DNA from: Aurelia coerulea | Taxonomy: Eukaryota > Cnidaria > Scyphozoa > Semaeostomeae > Ulmaridae | Assembly (NCBI GenBank): GCA_039566865.1 | Contig: CM076945.1 | Coordinates: 6,809,501-6,873,500, forward strand | Direction: 5' to 3' | Length of the DNA stretch: 64,000 nt | Part shown: one piece after another, positions 1 through 15,000 of the stretch | How positions within the stretch are numbered: position 1 is the stretch's first letter | Layout of the letters: every line of letters starts with the position of its first letter | Notes under the pieces: generated by a model | Databases searched by the model: none | The model's input: only the letters and a program-made list of their open reading frames with translations | Told to the model about the DNA's origin: nothing | Position numbers and translations under genes: made by a program

Positions 1-3000
1 TCTTGGTACTCATAATTGTCATAACAATGCGACATGTTCTAATACGGATGGATCATTTACTTGCGCTTGTGACACTGGATATAGCGGAAACGGAGTGACA
101 TGTACAGGTAGGCAGAAAATATGTTTTATTGTTAATTGGGGTTTTTGTTGTTGTATTTTGCAGCTATTATTCGATCTATGTTTAAAAGTTTTGAAGTATT
201 TCTTTTTAGAAATTTTTGGTTCTTCGTATGGATCGTGTTATACTGACAAGATGAAGTTTGAAATTTGATCATTTGTACTCTCATTTTTCAGATAACAACG
301 AGTGTACTCTTGGTACTCATAATTGTCATAACAATGCGACATGTTCTAATACGGATGGATCATTTACTTGCGCTTGTGACACTGGATATAGCGGAAACGG
401 AGTGACATGTACAGGTAGGCAGAAAATAGGTTTTGTTGTTAATTGGGGTTTTTGTTGCTGTATTTTGCAGATATTATTCGATTTATGTTTAAAAATTTGG
501 AAGTATTTGTTTTTGGAATTATGTTTGCTTTTAAGGGATCTTGTTATACTTAGAAGATGAAGTTTGAAGTTTGATTATTTGTGCTCTCATTTTTCAGATA
601 ACAACGAGTGTACTCTTGGTACTCATAATTGTCATAACAATGCGACATGTTCTAATACGGATGGATCATTTACTTGCGCTTGTGACACTGGATATAGCGG
701 AAACGGAGTGACATGTACAGGTAGGCAGAAAATAGGTTTTGTAGTTAATTGGGGTTTTTGTTGCTGTATTTTGCAGATATTATTCGATTTATCTTTAAAA
801 GTTTTGAGGTATTTCTTTTTAGACATTTTTGGTTCTTCGTATGGATCGTGTTATACTGACAAGATGAAGTTTGAAATTTGATCATTTGTACTCTCATTTT
901 TCAGATAACAACGAGTGTACTCTTGGTACTCATAATTGTCATAACAATGCGACATGTTCTAATACGGATGGATCATTTACTTGCGCTTGTGACACTGGAT
1001 ATAGCGGAAACGGAGTGACATGTACAGGTAGGCAGAAAATATGTTTTATTGTTAATTATGGTTTTTGTTGTTGTATTTTGCAGCTATTATTCGATTTATG
1101 TTTAAAAATTTGGAAGTATTTGTTTTTGGAATTATGTTTGCTTTTAAGGGATCTTGTTATACTTAGAAGATGAAGTTTGAAGTTTGATTATTTGTGCTCT
1201 CATTTTTCAGATAACAACGAGTGTACTCTTGCTACTCATAATTGTCATAACAATGCGACATGTTCTAATACGGATGGATCATTTACTTGCGCTTGTGACA
1301 CTGGATATAGCGGAAACGGAGTGACATGTACAGGTAGGCAGAAAATAGGTTTTGTTGTTAATTGGGGTTTTTGTTGCTGTATTTTGCAGATATTATTCGA
1401 TTTATCTTTAAAAGTTTTGAGGTATTTCTTTTTAGACATTTTTGGTTCTTCGTATGGATCGTGTTATACTGACAAGATGAAGTTTGAAATTTGATCATTT
1501 GTACTCTCATTTTTCAGATAACAACGAGTGTACTCTTGGTACTCATAATTGTCATAACAATGCGACATGTTCTAATACGGATGGATCATTTACTTGCGCT
1601 TGTGACACTGGATATAGCGGAAACGGAGTGACATGTACAGGTAGGCAGAAAATATGTTTTATTGTTAATTATGGTTTTTGTTGTTGTATTTTGCAGCTAT
1701 TATTCGATTTATGTTTAAAAATTTGGAAGTATTTGTTTTTGGAATTATGTTTGCTTTTAAGGGATCTTGTTATACTTAGAAGATGAAGTTTGAAGTTTGA
1801 TTATTTGTGCTCTCATTTTTCAGATAACAACGAGTGTACTCTTGCTACTCATAATTGTCATAACAATGCGACATGTTCTAATACGGATGGATCATTTACT
1901 TGCGCTTGTGACACTGGATATAGCGGAAACGGAGTGACATGTACAGGTAGGCAGAAAATAGGTTTTGTTGTTAATTGGGGTTTTTGTTGCTGTATTTTGC
2001 AGATATTATTCGATTTATCTTTAAAAGTTTTGAGGTATTTCTTTTTAGACATTTTTGGTTCTTCGTATGGATCGTGTTATACTGACAAGATGAAGTTTGA
2101 AATTTGATCATTTGTACTCTCATTTTTCAGATAACAACGAGTGTACTCTTGGTACTCATAATTGTCATAACAATGCGACATGTTCTAATACGGATGGATC
2201 ATTTACTTGCGCTTGTGACACTGGATATAGCGGAAACGGAGTGACATGTACAGGTAGGCAGAAAATATGTTTTATTGTTAATTATGGTTTTTGTTGTTGT
2301 ATTTTGCAGCTATTATTCGATTTATGTTTAAAAATTTGGAAGTATTTGTTTTTGGAATTATGTTTGCTTTTAAGGGATCTTGTTATACTTAGAAGATGAA
2401 GTTTGAAGTTTGATTATTTGTGCTCTCATTTTTCAGATAACAACGAGTGTACTCTTGGTACTCATAATTGTCATAACAATGCGACATGTTCTAATACGGA
2501 TGGATCATTTACTTGCGCTTGTGACACTGGATATAGCGGAAACGGAGTGACATGTACAGGTAGGCAGAAAATAGGTTTTGTTGTTAATTGGGGTTTTTGT
2601 TGTTGTATTTTGCAGATATTATTCTATTTATGTTTAAAAGTTTTGGAGTATTTGTTTTTGGAATATTGTTTGCTTTTAAGGGATCTTGTTATACTTAGAT
2701 TATGAAGTTTGAAGTTTGATTATTTGTGCTCTCATTTTTCAGATAACAACGAGTGTACTCTTGGTACTCATAATTGTCATAACAATGCGACATGTTCTAA
2801 TACGGATGGATCATTTACTTGCGCTTGTGACACTGGATATAGCGGAAACGGAGTGACATGTACAGGTAAGCAGAAATAGGTTTTGTTGTTAATTGGGGTT
2901 TTTGTTGTGGTATTTTGTAGATATTATTCGATCTATGTTTAAAAGTTTTGAAGTATTTCTTTTTAGAAATTTTTGGTTCTTCGTATGGATCGTGTTATAC

Positions 3001-6000
3001 TGACAAGATGAAGTTTGAAGTTTGATTATTTGTGCTCTCATTTTTCAGATAACAACGAGTGTACTCTTGGTACTCATAATTGTCATAACAATGCGACATG
3101 TTCTAATACGGATGGATCATTTACTTGCGCTTGTGACACTGGATATAGCGGAAACGGAGTGACATGTACAGGTAGGCAGAAAATAGGTTTTGTTGTTAAT
3201 TGGGGTTTTTGTTGTTGTATTTTGCAGATATTATTCTATTTATGTTTAAAAGTTTTGGAGTATTTGTTTTTGGAATATTGTTTGCTTTTAAGGGATCTTG
3301 TTATACTTAGATTATGAAGTTTGAAGTTTGATTATTTGTGCTCTCATTTTTCAGATAACAACGAGTGTACTCTTGGTACTCATAATTGTCATAACAATGC
3401 GACATGTTCTAATACGGATGGATCATTTACTTGCGCTTGTGACACTGGATATAGCGGAAACGGAGTGACATGTACAGGTAAGCAGAAATAGGTTTTGTTG
3501 TTAATTGGGGTTTTTGTTGTGGTATTTTGTAGATATTATTCGATCTATGTTTAAAAGTTTTGAAGTATTTCTTTTTAGAAATTTTTGGTTCTTCGTATGG
3601 ATCGTGTTATACTGACAAGATGAAGTTTGAAGTTTGATTATTTGTGCTCTCATTTTTCAGATAACAACGAGTGTACTCTTGGTACTCATAATTGTCATAA
3701 CAATGCGACATGCTCTAATACGGATGGATCATTTACTTGCGCTTGTGACACTGGATATAGCGGAAACGGAGTGACATGTACAGGTAGGCAGAAAATATGT
3801 TTTATTGTTAATTATGGTTTTTGTTGTTGTATTTTGCAGCTATTATTCGATTTATGTTTAAAAATTTGGAAGTATTTGTTTTTGGAATTATGTTTGCTTT
3901 TAAGGGATCTTGTTATACTTAGAAGATGAAGTTTGAAGTTTGATTATTTGTGCTCTCATTTTTCAGATAACAACGAGTGTACTCTTGGTACTCATAATTG
4001 TCATAACAATGCGACATGTTCTAATACGGATGGATCATTTACTTGCGCTTGTGACACTGGATATAGCGGAAACGGAGTGACATGTACAGGTAGGCAGAAA
4101 ATAGGTTTTGTTGTTAATTGGGGTTTTTGTTGTTGTATTTTGCAGATATTATTCTATTTATGTTTAAAAGTTTTGGAGTATTTGTTTTTGGAATATTGTT
4201 TGCTTTTAAGGGATCTTGTTATACTTAGATTATGAAGTTTGAAGTTTGATTATTTGTGCTCTCATTTTTCAGATAACAACGAGTGTACTCTTGGTACTCA
4301 TAATTGTCATAACAATGCGACATGTTCTAATACGGATGGATCATTTACTTGCGCTTGTGACACTGGATATAGCGGAAACGGAGTGACATGTACAGGTAAG
4401 CAGAAATAGGTTTTGTTGTTAATTGGGGTTTTTGTTGTGGTATTTTGTAGATATTATTCGATCTATGTTTAAAAGTTTTGAAGTATTTCTTTTTAGAAAT
4501 TTTTGGTTCTTCGTATGGATCGTGTTATACTGACAAGATGAAGTTTGAAGTTTGATTATTTGTGCTCTCATTTTTCAGATAACAACGAGTGTACTCTTGG
4601 TACTCATAATTGTCATAACAATGCGACATGTTCTAATACGGATGGATCATTTACTTGCGCTTGTGACACTGGATATAGCGGAAACGGAGTGACATGTACA
4701 GGTAGGCAGAAAATAGGTTTTGTTGTTAATTGGGGTTTTTGTTGTTGTATTTTGCAGATATTATTCTATTTATGTTTAAAAGTTTTGGAGTATTTGTTTT
4801 TGGAATATTGTTTGCTTTTAAGGGATCTTGTTATACTTAGATTATGAAGTTTGAAGTTTGATTATTTGTGCTCTCATTTTTCAGATAACAACGAGTGTAC
4901 TCTTGGTACTCATAATTGTCATAACAATGCGACATGTTCTAATACGGATGGATCATTTACTTGCGCTTGTGACACTGGATATAGCGGAAACGGAGTGACA
5001 TGTACAGGTAAGCAGAAATAGGTTTTGTTGTTAATTGGGGTTTTTGTTGTGGTATTTTGTAGATATTATTCGATCTATGTTTAAAAGTTTTGAAGTATTT
5101 CTTTTTAGAAATTTTTGGTTCTTCGTATGGATCGTGTTATACTGACAAGATGAAGTTTGAAGTTTGATTATTTGTGCTCTCATTTTTCAGATAACAACGA
5201 GTGTACTCTTGGTACTCATAATTGTCATAACAATGCGACATGCTCTAATACGGATGGATCATTTACTTGCGCTTGTGACACTGGATATAGCGGAAACGGA
5301 GTGACATGTACAGGTAGGCAGAAAATATGTTTTATTGTTAATTGGGGTTTTTGTTGTTGTATTTTGCAGCTATTATTCGATCTATGTTTAAAAGTTTTGA
5401 AGTATTTCTTTTTAGAAATTTTTGGTTCTTCGTATGGATCGTGTTATACTGACAAGATGAAGTTTGAAATTTGATCATTTGTACTCTCATTTTTCAGATA
5501 ACAACGAGTGTACTCTTGGTACTCATAATTGTCATAACAATGCGACATGTTCTAATACGGATGGATCATTTACTTGCGCTTGTGACACTGGATATAGCGG
5601 AAACGGAGTGACATGTACAGGTAGGCAGAAAATAGGTTTTGTTGTTAATTGGGGTTTTTGTTGCTGTATTTTGCAGATATTATTCGATTTATGTTTAAAA
5701 ATTTGGAAGTATTTGTTTTTGGAATTATGTTTGCTTTTAAGGGATCTTGTTATACTTAGAAGATGAAGTTTGAAGTTTGATTATTTGTGCTCTCATTTTT
5801 CAGATAACAACGAGTGTACTCTTGGTACTCATAATTGTCATAACAATGCGACATGTTCTAATACGGATGGATCATTTACTTGCGCTTGTGACACTGGATA
5901 TAGCGGAAACGGAGTGACATGTACAGGTAGGCAAAAAATAGGTTTTGTTCTTAATTGGGGTTTTTGTTGCTGTATTTTGCAGATATTATTCGATTTATCT

Positions 6001-9000
6001 TTAAAAGTTTTGAAGTATTTCTTTTTAGACATTTTTGGTTCTTCGTATGGATCGTGTTATACTGACAAGATGAAGTTTGAAATTTGATCATTTGTACTCT
6101 CATTTTTCAGATAACAACGAGTGTACTCTTGGTACTCATAATTGTCATAACAATGCGACATGTTCTAATACGGATGGATCATTTACTTGCGCTTGTGACA
6201 CTGGATATAGCGGAAACGGAGTGACATGTACAGGTAGGCAGAAAATATGTTTTATTGTTAATTGGGGTTTTTGTTGTTGTATTTTGCAGCTATTATTCGA
6301 TTTATGTTTAAAAATTTGGAAGTATTTGTTTTTGGAATTATGTTTGCTTTTAAGGGATCTTGTTATACTTAGAAGATGAAGTTTGAAGTTTGATTATTTG
6401 TGCTCTCATTTTTCAGATAACAACGAGTGTACTCTTGGTACTCATAATTGTCATAACAATGCGACATGTTCTAATACGGATGGATCATTTACTTGCGCTT
6501 GTGACACTGGATATAGCGGAAACGGAGTGACATGTACAGGTAGGCAGAAAATAGGTTTTGTTGTTAATTGGGGTTTTTGTTGTTGTATTTTGCAGATATT
6601 ATTCGATTTATGTTTAAAAGTTTTGGAGTATTTAATTTTGGAATATTGTTTGCTTTTAAGGGATCTTGTTATACTTAGATTATGAAGTTTGAAGTTTGAT
6701 TATTTGTGCTCTCTTTTTTCAGATAACAACGAGTGTACTCTTGGTACTCATAATTGTCATAACAATGCGACATGTTCTAATACGGATGGATCATTTACTT
6801 GCGCTTGTGACACTGGATATAGCGGAAACGGAGTGACATGTACAGGTAAGCAGAAAATAGGTTTTGTTGTTAATTGGGGTTTTTGTTGTGGTATTTTGCA
6901 GATATTATTCGATCTATGTTTAAAAGTTTTGAAGTATTTCTTTTTAGAAATTTTTGGTTCTTCGTATGGATCGTGTTATACTGACAAGATTAAGTTTGAA
7001 GTTTGATTATTTGTGCTCTCATTTTTCAGATAACAACGAGTGTACTCTTGGTACTCATAATTGTCATAACAATGCGACATGTTCTAATACGGATGGATCA
7101 TTTACTTGCGCTTGTGACACTGGATATAGCGGAAACGGAGTGACATGTACAGGTAGGCAGAAAATATGTTTTATTGTTATTTGGGGTTTTTGTTGTTGTA
7201 TTTTGCAGCTATTATTCGATCTATGTTTAAAAGTTTTGAAGTATTTCTTTTTAGAAATTTTTGGTTCTTCGTATGGATCGTGTTATACTGACAAGATGAA
7301 GTTTGAAGTTTGATTATTTGTGCTCTCATTTTTCAGATAACAACGAGTGTACTCTTGGTACTCATAATTGTCATAACAATGCGACATGTTCTAATACGGA
7401 TGGATCATTTACTTGCGCTTGTGACACTGGATATAGCGGAAACGGAGTGACATGTACAGGTAAGCAGAAAATAGGTTTTGTTGTTAATTAGGGTTTTTGT
7501 TGTGGTATTTTGCAGATATTATTCGATCTATGTTTAAAAGTTTTGAAGTATTTCTTTTTAGAAATTTTTGGTTCTTCGTATGGATCGTGTTATACTGACA
7601 AGATGAAGTTTGAAGTTTGATTATTTGTGCTCTCATTTTTCAGATAACAACGAGTGTACTCTTGGTACTCATAATTGTCATAACAATGCGACATGTTCTA
7701 ATACGGATGGATCATTTACTTGCGCTTGTGACACTGGATATAGCGGAAACGGAGTGACATGTACAGGTAGGCAGAAAATATGTTTTATTGTTAATTGGGG
7801 TTTTTGTTGTTGTATTTTGCAGCTATTATTCGATCTATGTTTAAAAGTTTTGAAGTATTTCTTTTTAGAAATTTTTGGTTCTTCGTATGGATCGTGTTAT
7901 ACTGACAAGATGAAGTTTGAAATTTGATCATTTGTACTCTCATTTTTCAGATAACAACGAGTGTGCTCTTGGTACTCATAATTGTCATAACAATGCGACA
8001 TGTTCTAATACGGATGGATCATTTACTTGCGCTTGTGACACTGGATATAGCGGAAACGGAGTGACATGTACAGGTAGGCAGAAAATATGTTTTATTGTTA
8101 ATTGGGGTTTTTGTTGTTGTATTTTGCAGCTATTATTCGATCTATGTTTAAAAGTTTTGAAGTATTTCTTTTTAGAAATTTTTGGTTCTTCGTATGGATC
8201 GTGTTATACTGACAAGATGAAGTTTGAATTTTGATCATTTGTACTCTCATTTTTCAGATAACAACGAGTGTACTCTTGGTACTCATAATTGTCATAACAA
8301 TGCGACATGTTCTAATACGGATGGATCATTTACTTGCGTTTGTGACACTGGATATAGCGGAAACGGAGTGACATGTACAGGTAGGCAGAAAATAGGTTTT
8401 GTTGTTAATTGGGGTTTTTGTTGCTGTATTTTGCAGATATTATTCGATTTATGTTTAAAAATTTGGAAGTATTTGTTTTTGGAATTATGTTTGCTTTTAA
8501 GGGATCTTGTTATACTTAGAAGATGAAGTTTGAAGTTTGATTATTTGTGCTCTCATTTTTCAGATAACAACGAGTGTACTCTTGGTACTCATAATTGTCA
8601 TAACAATGCGACATGTTCTAATACGGATGGATCATTTACTTGCGCTTGTGACACTGGATATAGCGGAAACGGAGTGACATGTACAGGTAGGCAGAAAATA
8701 GGTTTTGTTGTTAATTGAGGTTTTTGTTGTTGTATTTTGCAGCTATTATTCGATTTATGTTTAAAAGTTTGGAAGTATTTGTTTTTGGAATATTGTTTGC
8801 TTTTAAGGGATCTTGCTATACTTAGAAGATGAAGTTTGAAGTTTGATTATTTGTGCTCTCATTTTTCAGATAACAACGAGTGTACTCTTGGTACTCATAA
8901 TTGTCATAACAATGCGACATGTTCTAATACGGATGGATCATTTACTTGCGCTTGTGACACTGGATATAGCGGAAACGGAGTGACATGTACAGGTAGGCAG

Positions 9001-12000
9001 AAAATAGGTTTTGTTGTTAATTGGGGTTTTTGTTGTTGTATTTTGCAGATATTATTCGATTTATGTTTAAAAGTTTGGAAGTATTTGTTTTTGGAATATT
9101 GTTTGCTTTTAAGGGATCTTGCTATACTTAGAAGATGAAGTTTGAAGTTTGATTATTTGTGCTCTCATTTTTCAGATAACAACGAGTGTACTCTTGGTAC
9201 TCATAATTGTCATAACAATGCGACATGTTCTAATACGGATGGATCATTTACTTGCGCTTGTGACACTGGATATAGCGGAAACGGAGTGACATGTACAGGT
9301 AAGCAGAAATAGGTTTTGTTGTTAATTGGGGTTTTTGTTGTGGTATTTTGTAGATATTATTCGATCTATGTTTAAAAGTTTTGAAGTATTTCTTTTTAGA
9401 AATTTTTGGTTCTTCGTATGGATCGTGTTATACTGACAAGATGAAGTTTGAAGTTTGATTATTTGTGCTCTCATTTTTCAGATAACAACGAGTGTACTCT
9501 TGGTACTCATAATTGTCATAACAATGCGACATGCTCTAATACGGATGGATCATTTACTTGCGCTTGTGACACTGGATATAGCGGAAACGGAGTGACATGT
9601 ACAGGTAGGCAGAAAATATGTTTTATTGTTAATTGGGGTTTTTGTTGTTGTATTTTGCAGCTATTATTCGATCTATGTTTAAAAGTTTTGAAGTATTTCT
9701 TTTTAGAAATTTTTGGTTCTTCGTATGGATCGTGTTATACTGACAAGATGAAGTTTGAAATTTGATCATTTGTACTCTCATTTTTCAGATAACAACGAGT
9801 GTACTCTTGGTACTCATAATTGTCATAACAATGCGACATGTTCTAATACGGATGGATCATTTTCTTGCGCTTGTGACACTGGATATAGCGGAAACGGAGT
9901 GACATGTACAGGTAGGCAGAAAATAGGTTTTGTTGTTAATTGGGGTTTTTGTTGCTGTATTTTGCAGATATTATTCGATTTATGTTTAAAAATTTGGAAG
10001 TATTTGTTTTTGGAATTATGTTTGCTTTTAAGGGATCTTGTTATACTTAGAAGATGAAGTTTGAAGTTTGATTATTTGTGCTCTCATTTTTCAGATAACA
10101 ACGAGTGTACTCTTGGTACTCATAATTGTCATAACAATGCGACATGTTCTAATACGGATGGATCATTTACTTGCGCTTGTGACACTGGATATAGCGGAAA
10201 CGGAGTGACATGTACAGGTAGGCAAAAAATAGGTTTTGTTCTTAATTGGGGTTTTTGTTGCTGTATTTTGCAGATATTATTCGATTTATCTTTAAAAGTT
10301 TTGAAGTATTTCTTTTTAGACATTTTTGGTTCTTCGTATGGATCGTGTTATACTGACAAGATGAAGTTTGAAATTTGATCATTTGTACTCTCATTTTTCA
10401 GATAACAACGAGTGTACTCTTGGTACTCATAATTGTCATAACAATGCGACATGTTCTAATACGGATGGATCATTTACTTGCGCTTGTGACACTGGATATA
10501 GCGGAAACGGAGTGACATGTACAGGTAGGCAGAAAATATGTTTTATTGTTAATTGGGGTTTTTGTTGTTGTATTTTGCAGCTATTATTCGATTTATGTTT
10601 AAAAATTTGGAAGTATTTGTTTTTGGAATTATGTTTGCTTTTAAGGGATCTTGTTATACTTAGAAGATGAAGTTTGAAGTTTGATTATTTGTGCTCTCAT
10701 TTTTCAGATAACAACGAGTGTACTCTTGGTACTCATAATTGTCATAACAATGCGACATGTTCTAATACGGATGGATCATTTACTTGCGCTTGTGACACTG
10801 GATATAGCGGAAACGGAGTGACATGTACAGGTAGGCAGAAAATAGGTTTTGTTGTTAATTGGGGTTTTTGTTGTTGTATTTTGCAGATATTATTCGATTT
10901 ATGTTTAAAAGTTTTGGAGTATTTGTTTTTGGAATATTGTTTGCTTTTAAGGGATCTTGTTATACTTAGAAGATTAAGTTTGAAGTTTGATTATTTGTGC
11001 TCTCATTTTTCAGATAACAACGAGTGTACTCTTGGTACTCATAATTGTCATAACAATGCGACATGTTCTAATACGGATGGATCATTTACTTGCGCTTGTG
11101 ACACTGGATATAGCGGAAACGGAGTGACATGTACAGGTAGGCAGAAAATAGGTTTTGTTGTTAATTGCAGTTATTGTTGTTGTATTTTGCAGATATTATT
11201 CGATTTATGTTTCAAAGTTTGGAAGTATTTGTATTTGGAATATTGTTTGCTTTTAAGGGGTCTTGTTATACTTAGAAGATGAAGTTTGAAGTTTGATTAT
11301 TTGTGCTCTCATTTTTCAGATAACAACGAGTGTACTCTTGGTACTCATAATTGTCATAACAATGCGACATGTTCTAATACGGATGGATCATTTACTTGCG
11401 CTTGTGACACTGGATATAGCGGAAACGGAGTGACATGTACAGGTAGGCAGAAAATAGGTTTTGTTGTTAATTGGGGTTTTTGTTGCTGTATTTTGCAGAT
11501 ATTATTCGATTTATGTTTAAAAATTTGGAAGTATTTGTTTTTGGAATTATGTTTGCTTTTAAGGGATCTTGTTATACTTAGAAGATGAAGTTTGAAGTTT
11601 GATTATTTGTGCTCTCATTTTTCAGATAACAACGAGTGTACTCTTGGTACTCATAATTGTCATAACAATGCGACATGTTCTAATACGGATGGATCATTTA
11701 CTTGCGCTTGTGACACTGGATATAGCGGAAACGGAGTGACATGTACAGGTAGGCAGAAAATATGTTTTGTTCTTAATTGGGGTTTTTGTTGCTGTATTTT
11801 GCAGATATTATTCGATTTATCTTTAAAAGTTTTGAGGTATTTCTTTTTAGACATTTTTGGTTCTTCGTATGGATCGTGTTATACTGACAAGATGAAGTTT
11901 GAAATTTGATCATTTGTACTCTCATTTTTCAGATAACAACGAGTGTACTCTTGGTACTCATAATTGTCATAACAATGCGACATGTTCTAATACGGATGGA

Positions 12001-15000
12001 TCATTTACTTGCGCTTGTGACACTGGATATAGCGGAAACGGAGTGACATGTACAGGTAAGCAGAAAATAGGTTTTGTTGTTAATTGGGGTTTTTGTTGTG
12101 GTATTTTGTAGATATTATTCGATCTATGTTTAAAAGTTTTGAAGTATTTCTTTTTAGACATTTTTGGTTCTTCGTATGGATCGTGTTATACTGACAAGAT
12201 GAAGTTTGAAGTTTGATTATTTGTGCTCTCATTTTTCAGATAACAACGAGTGTACTCTTGGTACTCATAATTGTCATAACAATGCGACATGTTCTAATAC
12301 GGATGGATCATTTACTTGCGCTTGTGACACTGGATATAGCGGAAACGGAGTGACATGTACAGGTAGGCAGAAAATAGGTTTTGTTGTTAATTGGGGTTTT
12401 TGTTGTTGTATTTTGCAGATATTATTCAATTTATGTTTCAAAGGTTTGAAGTATTTGTTTTTGGAATATTGTTTGCTTTTAAGGGATCTTGTTATACTTA
12501 GAAGATGAAGTTTGAAGTTTGATTATTTGTGCTCTCATTTTTCAGATAACAACGAGTGTACTCTTGGTACTCATAATTGTCATAACAATGCGACATGTTC
12601 TAATACGGATGGATCATTTACTTGCGCTTGTGACACTGGATATAGCGGAAACGGAGTGACATGTACAGGTAGGCAGAAAATAGGTTTTGTTGTTAATTGC
12701 AGTTATTGTTGTTGTATTTTGCAGATATTATTCGATTTATGTTTCAAAGTTTGGAAGTATTTGTATTTGGAATATTGTTTGCTTTTAAGGGATCTTGTTA
12801 TACTTAGAAGATGAAGTTTGAAGTTTGATTATTTGTGCTCTCATTTTTCAGATAACAACGAGTGTACTCTTGGTACTCATAATTGTCATAACAATGCCAC
12901 ATGTTCTAATACGGATGGATCATTTACTTGCGCTTGTGACACTGGATATAGCGGAAACGGAGTGACATGTACAGGTAGGCAGAAAATAGGTTTTGTTGTT
13001 AATTGGGGTTTTTGTTGTTGTATTTTGCAGATATTATTCAATTTATGTTTCAAAGGTTTGAAGTATTTGTTTTTGGAATATTGTTTGCTTTTAAGGGATC
13101 TTGTTATACTTAGAAAATGAAGTTTGAAGTTTGATTATTTGTGCTCTCATTTTTCAGATAACAACGAGTGTACTCTTGGTACTCATAATTGTCATAACAA
13201 TGCGACATGTTCTAATACGGATGGATTATTTACTTGCGCTTGTGACACTGGATATAGCGGAAACGGAGTGACATGTACAGGTAGGCAGAAAATAGGTTTT
13301 GTTGTTAATTGGGGTTTTTGTTGCTGTATTTTGCAGATATTATTCGATTTATGTTTAAAAATTTGGAAGTATTTGTTTTTGGAATTATGTTTGCTTTTAA
13401 GGGATCTTGTTATACTTAGAAGATGAAGTTTGAAGTTTGATTATTTGTGCTCTCATTTTTCAGATAACAACGAGTGTACTCTTGGTACTCATAATTGTCA
13501 TAACAATGCGACATGTTCTAATACGGATGGATCATTTACTTGCGCTTGTGACACTGGATATAGCGGAAACGGAGTGACATGTACAGGTAGGCAGAAAATA
13601 GGTTTTGTTGTTAATTGGGGTTTTTGTTGTGGTATTTTGCAGATATTATTCGATTTATCTTTAAAAGTTTTGAGGTATTTCTTTTTAGACATTTTTGGTT
13701 CTTCGTATGGATCGTGTTATACTGACAAGATGAAGTTTGAAATTTGATCATTTGTACTCTCATTTTTCAGATAACAACGAGTGTACTCTTGGTACTCATA
13801 ATTGTCATAACAATGCGACATGTTCTAATACGGATGGATCATTTACTTGCGCTTGTGACACTGGATATAGCGGAAACGGAGTGACATGTACAGGTAAGCA
13901 GAAAATAGGTTTTGTTGTTAATTGGGGTTTTTGTTGTGGTATTTTGTAGATATTATTCGATCTATGTTTAAAAGTTTTGAAGTATTTCTTTTTAGACATT
14001 TTTGGTTCTTCGTATGGATCGTGTTATACTGACAAGATGAAGTTTGAAGTTTGATTATTTGTGCTCTCATTTTTCAGATAACAACGAGTGTACTCTTGGT
14101 ACTCATAATTGTCATAACAATGCGACATGTTCTAATACGGATGGATCATTTACTTGCGCTTGTGACACTGGATATAGCGGAAACGGAGTGACATGTACAG
14201 GTAGGCAGAAAATAGGTTTTGTTGTTAATTGGGGTTTTTGTTGTTGTATTTTGCAGATATTATTCGATTTATGTTTAAAAGTTTGGAAGTATTTGTTTTT
14301 GGAATATTGTTTGCTTTTAAGGGATCTTGCTATACTTAGAAGATGAAGTTTGAAGTTTGATTATTTGTGCTCTCATTTTTCAGATAACAACGAGTGTACT
14401 CTTGGTACTCATAATTGTCATAACAATGCGACATGTTCTAATACGGATGGATCATTTACTTGCGCTTGTGACACTGGATATAGCGGAAACGGAGTGACAT
14501 GTACAGGTAAGCAGAAATAGGTTTTGTTGTTAATTGGGGTTTTTGTTGTGGTATTTTGTAGATATTATTCGATCTATGTTTAAAAGTTTTGAAGTATTTC
14601 TTTTTAGAAATTTTTGGTTCTTCGTATGGATCGTGTTATACTGACAAGATGAAGTTTGAAGTTTGATTATTTGTGCTCTCATTTTTCAGATAACAACGAG
14701 TGTACTCTTGGTACTCATAATTGTCATAACAATGCGACATGCTCTAATACGGATGGATCATTTACTTGCGCTTGTGACACTGGATATAGCGGAAACGGAG
14801 TGACATGTACAGGTAGGCAGAAAATATGTTTTATTGTTAATTGGGGTTTTTGTTGTTGTATTTTGCAGCTATTATTCGATCTATGTTTAAAAGTTTTGAA
14901 GTATTTCTTTTTAGAAATTTTTGGTTCTTCGTATGGATCGTGTTATACTGACAAGATGAAGTTTGAAATTTGATCATTTGTACTCTCATTTTTCAGATAA

